Positions 27,901-37,062 of a DNA stretch of 64,000 nt are shown here, in pieces. The DNA lies in assembly GCF_029581395.1 (NCBI RefSeq), contig NZ_CP121113.1, forward strand, positions 3,406,001 to 3,470,000, given 5' to 3'. How positions within the stretch are numbered: the stretch's first letter is position 1; the number at the start of each line of letters is the position of its first letter. The translations under genes and the position numbers were made by a program. Under the pieces are notes generated by a model. That model was not told where the DNA came from, made no database searches, and worked only from the letters and a program-made list of their open reading frames with translations. The DNA comes from Roseinatronobacter sp. S2. Its GTDB lineage: Bacteria > Pseudomonadota > Alphaproteobacteria > Rhodobacterales > Rhodobacteraceae.

Positions 27901-28050
27901 AAAGCGCCCGCCAAGACCTGCCTGACACGCACCAACCCATCACTCGTTGAACCTGCTGGCTTATATTCCAATCCGACAGCGCCTTTATATCCGCTTGCAA
28001 ACAACCAAATGCAAGGGCATCTGCGTGATTGCCTTGATGCAAAACCCGTT
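27897..28050 (-). pseudogene. C-terminal remnant resembling hydroxypyruvate isomerase / sugar isomerase
   Basis: About 35 codons read SGYKGAVGLEYKPAGST and continue LVRVRQVLAGAF before the stop, like the end of Hyi-type TIM-barrel isomerases (GYxGWVGCEYKP). Upstream, the continuing homology (AFGCLQA) is in another frame, so the piece is frameshifted and truncated. Resemblance is by eye. The remainder of 28051-28304 shows nothing. Confidence 0.4.
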
Positions 28051-28304
28051 GGTTTCCCTGCATTCAGCACGATCTGGGGCGGTTTAGCCTGTGTTGCGCA
28101 CGCGTGCAATATAAAGAGGTGGATTGCAGCCGTGGAGAACCCTTAGGTAATTCGAAAAATACCTATATAAAGATCACAAAAGATAGTTCAGTCGTGTAGA
28201 AAAGACGATACTACAGACATCGCGAAAGGCTGCGGAACGCAAGCAAAATGCCGCTATCCCAACCGTGCTATTCGGAGCCGTTCAGGCGCTGAAACGGATG
28301 ATCT

Positions 28305-29798
28305 TCATGGCGGATCGAGTGGATGCACCGGTCGGGGAACGCGCCAGTATTCAAGACGATCAAGGCGGGGGCTGGCGAGGCCGCCGCCATCGACCAAGAG
28401 GATTCCTGATGCGATCGGCGCATAGGCCGCCCGGAAATGCTGGGTTGATTTGAGCGCGACAACCCGCATTGCGGCCGGGTCAACAGCGTTGCTGCGGAAA
28501 ATTTCCAGATCAAGCGCTTGGGTTGCGTGACTGGTCACCAACACCTTGATGCCGTCGATGCGCAACAGGGCGCTGGGGCCTGCGCTTTGCGATACACCTT
28601 TCCACATCGGGCCGCCGCAAACAAACCGCCCGTCACCCAGATGTTCGACCCGAGCGTGCAACTGAAGGGGGGCACCGCCGAATGCCGGGTCTGACTTTCC
28701 GCCAAGCGACAGCGCCAATGTGTTGCCCTTTCCGGCCGCTTGCGCAGCCAGCACTGATTCCGGGTCATGCAGCGCGCCGAAAAGGATGTCGCTGCCACCG
28801 CCTTCCAACAGGGCAGCCAGCAGCGCGGTGGAGTCGGCATAGGCGCCATCGCCCGGATTGTCAGAGATATCAGCCAGGACAAGCGGCCCGTCATGTTCCC
28901 CCGCAGAGTGGCTGGCAGCGGCGGCTGCCGCCTCCTGCGGTGTCAGCACGGCTTCCTGATTGGCATCACGTTCATCCCACATTGCTTTGCAAAGTGTGTC
29001 GGCGATCTGTTCCGCGATCTGCGCGGCACCAAGGTGCACAACAGAAACGCTGGGTCCGATCTCGGGCACGTCAGCAAAGCTGAAACCAGCGTTCAGACTG
29101 ATATCAAGGATCGCAGGATGCATTTCGGTCAGTGCTTGTGCCTGCGCCATCAGGCCCAGCATGGGCTCGCGGTCTGTGCGGCCCCCTTCGGGCAGGGTGA
29201 TCATCGCGGGCTTGCGAACAAGCGTCCGGGCGCGCACAGGGGGGCGTGCAAGCATGCGGCGCAGCAAACCGGCCGCACGGCGACCTGTTTCGCGCATGTC
29301 CACATGCGGGAATGTCTTGTAGGACAGGATGATATTGGCATCATTCGCCATCTTCGGATCAAGGTTGGCGTGCAGATCAAGCGTCACTGCAAATATTGGT
29401 TTCTGGCCGAGTATGGCGCGCAGCTCCCGCACCAGCCGTGCATCGCCGTCGGTGCCGTCTTCCAACACCATTGCCCCATGCAATGAAAGCAGCACCGCAT
29501 CAAACGGTCCGGCTTCGCGCGCGGCAGTCAGGATGCGTTCGCCGAATGCGTGCCAGGCGGGTTGCGTCACCGGGCCGCCGGGGGTTGCAAAAGTTGCCAC
29601 AGGGGTGATCAACTCCCAGCCTTCGGCCCGGGCGATATCGGCAAAACCGGCCACTTCGTTTTCGGTATCGGCAAGCGCCGAAAGCACCGCGTCGTCCTGA
29701 TGGCAGTAGAAACCGCGAAAAGCAGTCTCATCCGTAAGTCTTTGACAGAAAGTATTGGTCTCGTGCATGAACTGCCCGAGAAGAACCCGTTTCGTCAT
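28305..29798 (-). CDS. M81-family metallopeptidase (MlrC-like)
   Basis: Protein of 497 aa of the MlrC (microcystinase C-like) family. Diagnostic features are GQFMHETNTFCQ at the N-terminus, the metal-site motif FAVTLDLHANLDPKM, PHVDMRETGRRAAGLL, and the C-terminal MlrC domain (LVLADISDNPGDGAYADST). The start at 29798 has GGAAG 7 bp upstream; an ATG 15 bp further out is possible. It is divergent from a LysR gene that precedes a TRAP/ortAB operon. A role in hydrolysing an amide or peptide-like precursor of the TRAP substrate is possible but unproven. Confidence 0.88.
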   Translation of the reverse strand: MTKRVLLGQFMHETNTFCQRLTDETAFRGFYCHQDDAVLSALADTENEVAGFADIARAEGWELITPVATFATPGGPVTQPAWHAFGERILTAAREAGPFDAVLLSLHGAMVLEDGTDGDARLVRELRAILGQKPIFAVTLDLHANLDPKMANDANIILSYKTFPHVDMRETGRRAAGLLRRMLARPPVRARTLVRKPAMITLPEGGRTDREPMLGLMAQAQALTEMHPAILDISLNAGFSFADVPEIGPSVSVVHLGAAQIAEQIADTLCKAMWDERDANQEAVLTPQEAAAAAASHSAGEHDGPLVLADISDNPGDGAYADSTALLAALLEGGGSDILFGALHDPESVLAAQAAGKGNTLALSLGGKSDPAFGGAPLQLHARVEHLGDGRFVCGGPMWKGVSQSAGPSALLRIDGIKVLVTSHATQALDLEIFRSNAVDPAAMRVVALKSTQHFRAAYAPIASGILLVDGGGLASPRLDRLEYWRVPRPVHPLDPP

Positions 29799-29931
29799 TT
29801 TCCGCTTCCCCATAGCCAGATTGAGCGGGCTGAAGCGGGGTCGGGCCGTGCATCGGAGTAGTTTCGTGATTACAACAGGCTGATAGTGTGATGCAATCGA
29901 AAATCCTGGCCGGACCAACGGTGGAGGCGGA

Positions 29932-30834
29932 ATGCGGGACTTGCAGTTGAAGTACTTTTTCACAGTGGCCAATGAAGGATCGATTCGGAAAGCCGCCGAA
30001 AAGCTTAACCTCGCGGCCTCGGCGCTTAGCCGTCGGATAACCCAGATAGAGGAGGATCTTGGCGTTCCGATGTTCGAACGCCATGCGCGCGGATTGCGCC
30101 TTACTGATGCCGGACAGATCTATTTCGATCATGCACGCACCACCCTGCGCCACGAAGCCTGGGCGATTGGCGAGATCGAAGCGATCAAGGATCTGAGGCG
30201 TGGTCAGATCCGGGTGGTTTGCGTGGAGGGGGCGATCGGTGGCATCATGTCCGATGCTATCGCTGCATTCCGCCCCAAGTCGCCGGGTGTCAACCTTTCG
30301 GTTACACGAGCAGGTAGCACCGGCGTGGTGCGCGCAGTGGCCGCTGACGAAGCCGAACTGGGGCTTGCATTTGATCCACCGACGCACCGCGATGTCATGA
30401 TAATTGCGGAAGTGCCAGCGCCGCTTTATGCCGTGTTTGCCCCCGGGTTTCCCTTGCCGGACGGGCCGCAATCACTGGCAGGTCTGGCGTCCTTGCCGCT
30501 CGCCATTCCGCCGGATAGCAGCTACGGCATTCGTGATGTGATCGACAGGGTTGTACGCCAGAACGCGGATATCGAGCTTGATCCACCGCTTTTGTGCGAT
30601 TCTGTATATGGTCTTACCGGATTTGCCCTGCGAGGGCAGGGAGTGTCGATCCTGCCCATGTGTTCGGTCGCCGACGAAGTGCGTGCTGGGCGCCTTCTCA
30701 TCAGATCGCTCAGCGACCCGCCCCTGCGTGATGCCCGACTTGTGCTGATGGGGCGCAGGCATCGCACATTGCCGCCGGTCGCACGCCGGTTTTGCGCAAT
30801 CCTGAAAAGTTCTATGCAGGCCGCACCTTACTAG
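29932..30834 (+). CDS. LysR-family transcriptional regulator
   Basis: Regulator of 300 aa. HTH: GSIRKAAEKLNLAASALSRR, then ITQIEEDLGVPMFERHARG. The effector domain has IRVVCVEGAIGGI and GLTGFALRGQGVSILP. Start ATG 29932 has a clear GGAGG. It is divergent from the M81 peptidase gene by 133 bp and points at the TRAP/ord/ort operon 250 bp downstream, so it may control both. The 30835-31084 gap shows no extra gene. Confidence 0.9.
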   Translation: MRDLQLKYFFTVANEGSIRKAAEKLNLAASALSRRITQIEEDLGVPMFERHARGLRLTDAGQIYFDHARTTLRHEAWAIGEIEAIKDLRRGQIRVVCVEGAIGGIMSDAIAAFRPKSPGVNLSVTRAGSTGVVRAVAADEAELGLAFDPPTHRDVMIIAEVPAPLYAVFAPGFPLPDGPQSLAGLASLPLAIPPDSSYGIRDVIDRVVRQNADIELDPPLLCDSVYGLTGFALRGQGVSILPMCSVADEVRAGRLLIRSLSDPPLRDARLVLMGRRHRTLPPVARRFCAILKSSMQAAPY

Positions 30835-31084
30835 CGTTGCTTTTTGGGCAAACCGGTGTCGTGATTCAATACTTGTATGCGAACACAAACTCCTGAAACT
30901 CGTGCCAAGGGTTGACCAGGGGTCGTGCCGGGCATCGGAGGCTGGGTAAAGATACTGCGATACACCTGAACAGCCGGACACAACCGGCTGACGATACGCG
31001 CATTATCAAGTGCGCTGCGCTTGATCGCCTTGCCTGAGGATGCCCGCAGGCCAGAGAAAACAAGAGAAAACAGGAGAGGATGAA

Positions 31085-32131
31085 ATGAGAAATATCTGGA
31101 ATACAGCACTGGCCTGCGCCGTAGGCGCGCTTCTTGTCGGCCCGGCAATGGCGCAATCTGTGACGATTGTGCTGGCGCATGAAGAGCCTGCGGACGCCAA
31201 CACATCAGCTGCGCATATGTCGGCCATGGTGTTCAAGGACATCATCGAAACCCGTTCGAACGGCGACATGGTTGTCGATATTCAGGCGGCAAGCACGATG
31301 GGTAACCAGCGCGAACGGATGGAACTGACGCAAGCAGATATCATTCAGGTGAATATTGCCGCAATCGGTGGCCTGGCCCAGTTCTATCCGGCAATAAACG
31401 CGATTGATCTGCCCTTTGCGTTCCCTGACGAGGTCATTGCCGATCACGTCTTTGACGGGCCATTTGGTAAGATGCTGGCCGAAAACATTCACGCAGCAAC
31501 CGATCTGCGCCTGCTGGCCGTAACGGCGGGGGATTTCTATGTTTTCACAAACAGCACGCGCGAGGTGCGTAGCCCGGCGGATATGGAGGGGTTGCGGGTG
31601 CGCACCATGTCCGTGCCCAGCCACATTGCGATGATGAATGCACTTGGTGCCGCCGCAACACCAGTTCCGTGGGATGAACTGTACAGCGCGTTGGAAACCG
31701 GTGTGGTTGATGCCCAGCACAACCCGATCCCGATTGTCGCCGTGGGCAACCTACAAGAGGTGCAAAGCTATGCGACTGTCACAAATCACATGTACGGCGC
31801 TGATTGGTGGATGACCAGCGATCTGTTCCTTGACACCCTGACACCAGACCAGATGCGTATCTTTACCAACGCGGTAGAAGCGGCCCGCACCGCCGGGCGC
31901 GGTGCCAAGATGGGCCTTCGCGCCACCCAGTTCGGAACCGCATTCCTGGAAGATGCAGGAATTCAGGTTTATGCCCCCACCCCCGAGGAATTGGTGCAGT
32001 TCCGCGAACTGGCGGCACCGGCGGTGATGGCGGTGCTTGCTGACGAGCTTGGCGATGATGCAGTCGCGCTTGCCGAAGCGATGCTTGAAGCTGTCGCGAC
32101 GTCCGAGCGCGAGATCTACGGCAGCGACTAA
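31085..32131 (+). CDS. TRAP transporter solute-binding protein (DctP type)
   Basis: Periplasmic binding protein of 348 aa with a signal peptide (LLVGPAMAQ, cleavage about residue 23). The DctP-family pattern is visible in VLAHEEPADANTSAAHMSAM, GNQRERMELTQADI and a probable ligand-carboxylate arginine in MEGLRVRTMSVPSH. Start 31085 has AGGAGAGG upstream. The ligand is not readable. Because the same run holds ord-ortA-ortB, an amino acid such as 2,4-diaminopentanoate or a precursor is a reasonable guess; TRAP binding proteins normally take acids. Confidence 0.9.
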   Translation: MRNIWNTALACAVGALLVGPAMAQSVTIVLAHEEPADANTSAAHMSAMVFKDIIETRSNGDMVVDIQAASTMGNQRERMELTQADIIQVNIAAIGGLAQFYPAINAIDLPFAFPDEVIADHVFDGPFGKMLAENIHAATDLRLLAVTAGDFYVFTNSTREVRSPADMEGLRVRTMSVPSHIAMMNALGAAATPVPWDELYSALETGVVDAQHNPIPIVAVGNLQEVQSYATVTNHMYGADWWMTSDLFLDTLTPDQMRIFTNAVEAARTAGRGAKMGLRATQFGTAFLEDAGIQVYAPTPEELVQFRELAAPAVMAVLADELGDDAVALAEAMLEAVATSEREIYGSD

Positions 32132-32155
32132 GCGCGCGTCGTTATCGGTAATAGG

Positions 32156-32183
32156 ACCACGCCGGGCAATCGGTCGGCGTGGT
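32156..32183 (+). other. Intercistronic hairpin after dctP-type gene
   Basis: ACCACGCCG (32156-32164) pairs with CGGCGTGGT (32175-32183), a 9-bp stem, 25 bp after the binding-protein stop and before the small permease. There is no T-run. Confidence 0.65.
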
Positions 32184-32226
32184 TCAACTTTCATCTTCCT
32201 TTCCCCGCCCCAAAAGGCAGTACACC

Positions 32227-32757
32227 GTGAGCGCCATCGCAAAAATGCTGCACAAGATTGCCCGGCTGGTGGAAATCATCACCGCTGCGCCGCTGGTTGC
32301 TGCTGGTGCGGTGATGGTCGGTGTGGTTCTTGCTGCCACATTTTTTCGCTATGTGCTTAATGATCCAATCACCTGGTCAGAGGAACTGGCGCGCTATCTG
32401 ATGATCTGGATCGGCCTTGTCGGGGCGTCGGTCACCCTGCGCCATGGCGAACACATCCGCATAACCGCCATCCGTAAACTGCTTCCAGCACCCTTGCGCA
32501 TGATCACGGATCTTTTTGTGGCAGCCGCTATCGGCTGGTTCCTCTGGGTGATGACGGTCGAGGGCTGGGCCGCCGCCGAGCGTGGCGCGCGCCAGATGTC
32601 GCCCGCGCTGGGTGTTTCAATGATGTGGCCGCTTCTGGCCGTGCCTGTCGCAGGGGGCCTGATGCTGGTGCAGCATGTGATCCAGACGGTGTTGATGCTT
32701 TTGGGGGCGCAGAATGAACCTGAACATGAAAGCCCGATGGGCGGGGGGCCGGTCTGA
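32227..32757 (+). CDS. TRAP transporter small permease (DctQ type)
   Basis: Membrane protein of about 176 aa with four helices (the first VAAGAVMVGVVLAATFFRYVL, then LARYLMIWIGLVGASVTL). The DctQ pattern ITWSEELARYLMIW is clear. No ATG has a good ribosome site: GTG 32227 follows AAAAGG at 9 bp and is chosen; ATG 32245 is the alternative. It ends in TGA that overlaps the ATG of the large permease (ATGA). Confidence 0.88.
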   Translation: MSAIAKMLHKIARLVEIITAAPLVAAGAVMVGVVLAATFFRYVLNDPITWSEELARYLMIWIGLVGASVTLRHGEHIRITAIRKLLPAPLRMITDLFVAAAIGWFLWVMTVEGWAAAERGARQMSPALGVSMMWPLLAVPVAGGLMLVQHVIQTVLMLLGAQNEPEHESPMGGGPV

Positions 32758-34043
32758 TGCTCTGGCTTATGGTAGGTCTGTTCGCGGTTCTGGTGGTGCT
32801 TGGCACGCCGCTGGCCTTTGCAATCGGCATCACGGGGCTGTTCGCGCTGGTGCAATCGGATGGTCCCAGCCTGATCCGGCTGGTGCCTATGCGGCTGTTT
32901 TCCGGCATCGATATGTTCTCGCTGATGGCAATGCCTTTCTTCATTCTGGCTGGCGATATCATGAATCGCATCAAGATCACCGACCGGCTGGTTGATCTGG
33001 CCAATTCGATTGTGGGCGGGGTGCGCGGGGCGCTGGCGCATGTGAATGTGCTGGTTTCTGTGTTCTTTGCCGGCCTTACCGGCGCTGCAGTGGCTGACAC
33101 TGCCGCCATCGGGCGCATGATGATTCCGGCGATGGCGTCACAGGGTTACAATCGCGCCTTTGCCGCCGCAGTCACGGCCTCTTCCTCGGTGATCGGGCCG
33201 ATCATTCCGCCGTCGATCATTATGGTCATCTATGGCTCGCTGATGCAGGTTTCCATTGCCGGGCTGTTTGCAGCTGGTCTGATCCCCGGTATTCTGATGG
33301 CGCTGTCATTGATGGGCTACATTGCATTCCGCGCCCGACGTGATGATCTGCCGGTGGCCAATCTGCGCGGCGATGTGCCACAATTTCGCATCGCGCTGCG
33401 ACGCGCGCTAGTCCCGCTGATGATGCCGATTATCATTCTGGGTGGCATTCTGGGCGGGGTCTTCACGCCGACCGAAGCCGCCGCCGTGGCTGTTTTTTAT
33501 GCGCTTGTCGTCGGGCTGTTTCTGTATCGCAATCTGGGTCTGCGCGATCTTGTTTCCATGCTTTACGACATGGTGCGCGCCTCGGGTTCGGTGTTCATCA
33601 TTCTTGCGGCGGCCTCGATACTTGGCTGGGTGCTTGCGCGGCAGGGTGTGCCGCAGCAACTTGCCGACTTTCTGCTTGGTATCAGTGATAACCCGTTGAT
33701 CTTCCTGTTTATCGTCACGCTTGCGCTGCTGGTTATCGGCATGTTCATGGAGATGACGGCGATTCTGATCATCCTGGGCCCGATCCTGCATCCGATCGCA
33801 GTCTCGCTGGGGATCGATCCGCTGCATTTCGGTATCGTGATGGTTGTGAACCTCAATATCGCGCTGGCCACGCCGCCGCTTGGGGCATGCCTTTTCGTGG
33901 CCTCGTCCGTGGGCAAAGTTCGCTTCGAGGATGTCGCATGGCGCATTCTGCCCTTCATTCTGGTCGAGATCGCGGTGCTGGCCGCCATCGTTTATGTCCC
34001 GGCGATTTCGCTGACCCTGCCGCGTCTTCTGGGTCTCGGCTGA
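32757..34043 (+). CDS. TRAP transporter large permease (DctM type)
   Basis: Permease of 428 aa with about 12 helices; the main translocation subunit. Typical segments are AVADTAAIGRMMIPAMASQG, SSVIGPIIPPSIIMVIYG, FTPTEAAAVAVFYALVVG and HFGIVMVVNLNIALATPPLG. It overlaps the small permease by one base. The ord gene follows after 24 bp, suggesting that transport and degradation genes share a transcript. Confidence 0.93.
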   Translation: MLWLMVGLFAVLVVLGTPLAFAIGITGLFALVQSDGPSLIRLVPMRLFSGIDMFSLMAMPFFILAGDIMNRIKITDRLVDLANSIVGGVRGALAHVNVLVSVFFAGLTGAAVADTAAIGRMMIPAMASQGYNRAFAAAVTASSSVIGPIIPPSIIMVIYGSLMQVSIAGLFAAGLIPGILMALSLMGYIAFRARRDDLPVANLRGDVPQFRIALRRALVPLMMPIIILGGILGGVFTPTEAAAVAVFYALVVGLFLYRNLGLRDLVSMLYDMVRASGSVFIILAAASILGWVLARQGVPQQLADFLLGISDNPLIFLFIVTLALLVIGMFMEMTAILIILGPILHPIAVSLGIDPLHFGIVMVVNLNIALATPPLGACLFVASSVGKVRFEDVAWRILPFILVEIAVLAAIVYVPAISLTLPRLLGLG

Positions 34044-34067
34044 CATACATCTTAAGGGGAGCATGAA

Positions 34068-35105
34068 ATGACATCCGAGATCATTCTGTTCGGCGTTGGT
34101 GCCATGGGCCAGCGGATTGCCCGGCTGGCCCGCGCGCGCGGCTACACCATCCGCGCGGCCATCGATATGGACCCGGCCAAGCAGGGCGTACCCCTTGGCC
34201 GCCTTGCGGATTGGCAGGACCTGAAATCCGGCCCCGCCATTACTGCGGATATCGCAGAGGCGCTGAAGGGCACGCCCGCAACGGTTCTGCATGCAACCGC
34301 CTCTTTCCTGCGGGATGTATCATCCGAGATCGAAAGTTGTTTGCAGCACGGCCACGATGTTATCTCTATCTCCGAAGAGATGACCTGCCCGCATTCGGCT
34401 GACCCTGCCATTGCGGCGCGGCTGGATGCCACTGCGAAACAGTACGGCGCGCGGGTCATTGGGACTGGGGTGAACCCCGGTTTTGCGATGGACATTCTGG
34501 TGCTTGCGCTAAGCGTGCCTTGCGGACGAGTTGATCATATTCAAGCCATCCGGACGAATGATCTGTCAGATTTCGGGCCGACGGTATTGCGGACGCAGGG
34601 TGTTGGCCTGACGCCCGGGGGCTTTGCCGACGCGGTTGCCCAGGGCCGTGTGGTCGGGCATGTCGGCTTCGCGCAGTCCATTGCGTTGATTGCGCGACAC
34701 TTGGGGTGGACGGTTGATCGCGTTGTCGAAACCCGAGAGCCAATCATTTCCTCGGTCGCCCGCAAAACGCCGCACATGACGATCGCGCCAGGGCAGGTCG
34801 CCGGGTGCCGCCATTGCGCCTATGCATATATCGGCGGGCACGAGGTTCTGCGGCTTGAACACCCACAGCAGATACGGCCTGAACTTGAAGGACAGGCGAC
34901 ATCGGATCAGATTCGCATCACGGGCGATCAAGTGATCGAGATGCGGATCACCCCTGAAATCGGGGGCGGCGCCGGGACGGCGGCGGCGGCCGTCAACGCG
35001 CTGGCGTATCTTCGCCGCGCCCCGGTGGGGCTGGTCCATTTGACCGATCTGCCGCTTACCAGCCCGAAGATGACCAACCTTATCCCACAAGGAGACCATT
35101 CATGA
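34068..35105 (+). CDS. ord: 2,4-Diaminopentanoate dehydrogenase
   Basis: Dehydrogenase of 345 aa with a DapB-like N-terminal NAD(P) domain (LFGVGAMGQRIARLARARGY) and a C-terminal domain ending in GAGTAAAAVNALAYL. Known members oxidise the C4 amine of 2,4-diaminopentanoate to 2-amino-4-oxopentanoate with release of ammonia. The assignment rests on family resemblance and on being followed directly by ortA and ortB. Its stop overlaps the ortA start by 4 bp. A related amino acid could be the substrate. Confidence 0.8.
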   Translation: MTSEIILFGVGAMGQRIARLARARGYTIRAAIDMDPAKQGVPLGRLADWQDLKSGPAITADIAEALKGTPATVLHATASFLRDVSSEIESCLQHGHDVISISEEMTCPHSADPAIAARLDATAKQYGARVIGTGVNPGFAMDILVLALSVPCGRVDHIQAIRTNDLSDFGPTVLRTQGVGLTPGGFADAVAQGRVVGHVGFAQSIALIARHLGWTVDRVVETREPIISSVARKTPHMTIAPGQVAGCRHCAYAYIGGHEVLRLEHPQQIRPELEGQATSDQIRITGDQVIEMRITPEIGGGAGTAAAAVNALAYLRRAPVGLVHLTDLPLTSPKMTNLIPQGDHS

Positions 35106-35416
35106 AATGCCAGACCGGCGATTGGGTTCGTATCCATTCGGTGATCCTCGCGCCAGAAGAGAGGGCAAGCGCCATCCCTGAGGAGACCCGTGCTGTGCCA
35201 CTGGAAATGCGTGTGAAGGGTTGGCTGATCACGGCAGTGGCCGCGATCGGCGACACTGTGGAAATCCGGACCACACTCGGCCGCCGCTATCATGGCACAC
35301 TGGAGGCCATGAACCCGCCATATGGACATGATTTCGCCGCAGCGATCCCGGAACTTCTGCGCGCAGGCGAGGAATTGCGCGCAATGCTGTCCGAGGCTGA
35401 GGGGGAAGTCACATGA
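35102..35416 (+). CDS. ortA: 2-Amino-4-oxopentanoate thiolase, subunit OrtA
   Basis: Small subunit of 104 aa. Recognised by length, by SVILAPEERASAIPEETRAVPLE and by its place between ord and ortB. With OrtB it performs the PLP-dependent thiolytic cleavage of 2-amino-4-oxopentanoate with CoA to alanine and acetyl-CoA. Start ATG overlaps the ord stop (TCATGA), and its own stop overlaps the ortB ATG in the same way, so the three are translated together in a fixed ratio. Confidence 0.85.
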   Translation: MKCQTGDWVRIHSVILAPEERASAIPEETRAVPLEMRVKGWLITAVAAIGDTVEIRTTLGRRYHGTLEAMNPPYGHDFAAAIPELLRAGEELRAMLSEAEGEVT

Positions 35417-36849
35417 AACAGGTCGATTACCAATCCGTCATGGGCCGCCGCAATGAAACGATGCTTTCGGCGCTCGGGCTTGATTACGCGCCTTTCCTGC
35501 AACACCCGGTCACCTTTGACTATGAGGCTCTGATGGCGCAGGTCACCTACAGCCTCGACACGGTGCGCGAGATTCAGGCGCGTGTCGGGGTGGGGAACAC
35601 GCCCCTGATCGAACTGCGCCAGATCAACCGTCTGGTGCGCATGCTTGCACCAAAAGGCAAGGGCGCGCGCATCTTTATCAAGGACGAGGCCGCTAACCCG
35701 TCAGGCAGCTACAAGGCGCGCCGCGCGGCACTAAGCATGCATCACGCCAAAGAGGCAGGCTTCAAGGGCGCCGTCGCAGCGACCAGTGGAAATTATGGGG
35801 CGGCGGTTGCCAGTCAGGCGGCGATGCGGGGCCTTGATTGTATTGTCGTGCAGGAAGTATTCGACAGCCTGGGCATTGGTCAGCCCGAGATTCTGGAAAA
35901 GGGGCGCGCTTGCGAGATTTATGGGGCAGAAGTGTTGCAGTTGTCCGTTGGACCCGAGCTGTTCTACCAGTTCCTGCGCGTTCTTGAGGAGACGGGCTAT
36001 TTCAATGCCTCACTCTATACTCCGTATGCCATCGCCGGGGTAGAGCCTTTGGGGGTTGAGATTGTCGAGCAGATGCAGGCCGCAACCGGTGCGGCCCCGG
36101 ATGTGGTGATCTGCACTCATGCGGGGGGCGGCAACCTGACCGGTACGGCGCGCGGGTTGCAAAAGGCCGGAGCATCACAGTGCAAGGTTGTCGCCGCAAG
36201 TGTCGATCTGTCGGGCCTGCACATGGCCAGCGACACCGATTTTAACCGCAAGCATTTCACCACCGGCCACACCGGTTTCGGAATTCCATTCGCCAGCTGG
36301 CCTGACCGAACCGACGTGCCGCGCAATGCCGCGCGCGCGTTGCGCTATATGGATCGCTACCTGCTGGTGAAGCAGGGGGAGGTGTTCTACGTGACGGAAG
36401 CGCTGGCCCGCCTTGAAGGGTTGGAGCGTGGCCCGGCAGGCAATGTGGCGCTGGCCGCAGCGATTGCTCTAGCGCAGGAGATGGAGGAAGATCAGACGAT
36501 CGTGGTTCAGGAAACTGAATACGCGGGCGCGGGCAAGCAGCCATCGGCCCAGCTTAGTTTTGCCCGCGAGCGCGGTATCCGGATCTGGCGCGGCGACCCC
36601 GAAGATGAGATCCCCGGCGCGGCAGTCGTGATTCCTGATCATCCCTCGCGGATCAAGCTGCGCGATGTCGACCTTAACCGCGTTCGCAAAAGCCTGATCC
36701 GCAAGGCTGCCGCGCTGATGCCCGATGGCAGAGCACCAGACAGGGACGACATCAACTTTCTGGCTGCCGAAACCCGCAGCAACCCGGCATTCGTTGATGA
36801 CTGCCTGTTGATTGCCACTTCTGGAACAGGGTCTTTCGAATCAAGTTAG
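35413..36849 (+). CDS. ortB: 2-Amino-4-oxopentanoate thiolase, subunit OrtB (PLP-dependent)
   Basis: Large subunit of 478 aa of the fold-type II PLP family. The PLP lysine is in NPSGSYKARRAALSM, and the substrate loop is AATSGNYGAAVASQ. A glycine-rich phosphate loop is visible in THAGGGNLTGTA. The product of the reaction is D- or L-alanine plus acetyl-CoA. No ornithine aminomutase (oraS/oraE) or ornithine racemase gene is in the window. The stop is followed by a short 7-bp hairpin, and the adenine deaminase gene converges on it. Confidence 0.87.
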   Translation: MKQVDYQSVMGRRNETMLSALGLDYAPFLQHPVTFDYEALMAQVTYSLDTVREIQARVGVGNTPLIELRQINRLVRMLAPKGKGARIFIKDEAANPSGSYKARRAALSMHHAKEAGFKGAVAATSGNYGAAVASQAAMRGLDCIVVQEVFDSLGIGQPEILEKGRACEIYGAEVLQLSVGPELFYQFLRVLEETGYFNASLYTPYAIAGVEPLGVEIVEQMQAATGAAPDVVICTHAGGGNLTGTARGLQKAGASQCKVVAASVDLSGLHMASDTDFNRKHFTTGHTGFGIPFASWPDRTDVPRNAARALRYMDRYLLVKQGEVFYVTEALARLEGLERGPAGNVALAAAIALAQEMEEDQTIVVQETEYAGAGKQPSAQLSFARERGIRIWRGDPEDEIPGAAVVIPDHPSRIKLRDVDLNRVRKSLIRKAAALMPDGRAPDRDDINFLAAETRSNPAFVDDCLLIATSGTGSFESS

Positions 36850-36865
36850 TTTCTTCACAAAAGTA

Positions 36866-36893
36866 ACCCCGCCAAATTACGCTTCTGCGGGGT
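36866..36893. terminator. Possible bidirectional terminator between convergent operons
   Basis: ACCCCGC (36866-36872) pairs with GCGGGGT (36887-36893) around a 14-base loop, just after the ortB stop. Stem short and loop long, so only a weak call. Confidence 0.35.
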
Positions 36894-37062
36894 GAGGTTC
36901 GCATCTCAGATCTATTGTGGGATAATGGCGTTGCCGTTTGCTCTGTTTGCCGAGGGGTTTCCCGCACCGGGATGATGCTTCTGGCCGTGGTCCGCGCTGA
37001 GGCTGCCACTATATTGGTTGGAGCTTGACGCAGTCCGGTCGCGGTTTTTCAGCCACGGCTAT

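Noticed and set aside
33408..34292. 294-aa minus-strand frame over the TRAP large permease
   Set aside because: Highly charged, low-complexity translation opposite a hydrophobic permease, a common artefact.
34068..36849. Reading ord-ortB as lysine or threonine biosynthesis (DapB plus threonine synthase-like)
   Set aside because: The DapB-like and fold-II PLP resemblances are explained better by Ord and OrtB because the small OrtA gene lies between them with 4-bp overlaps.
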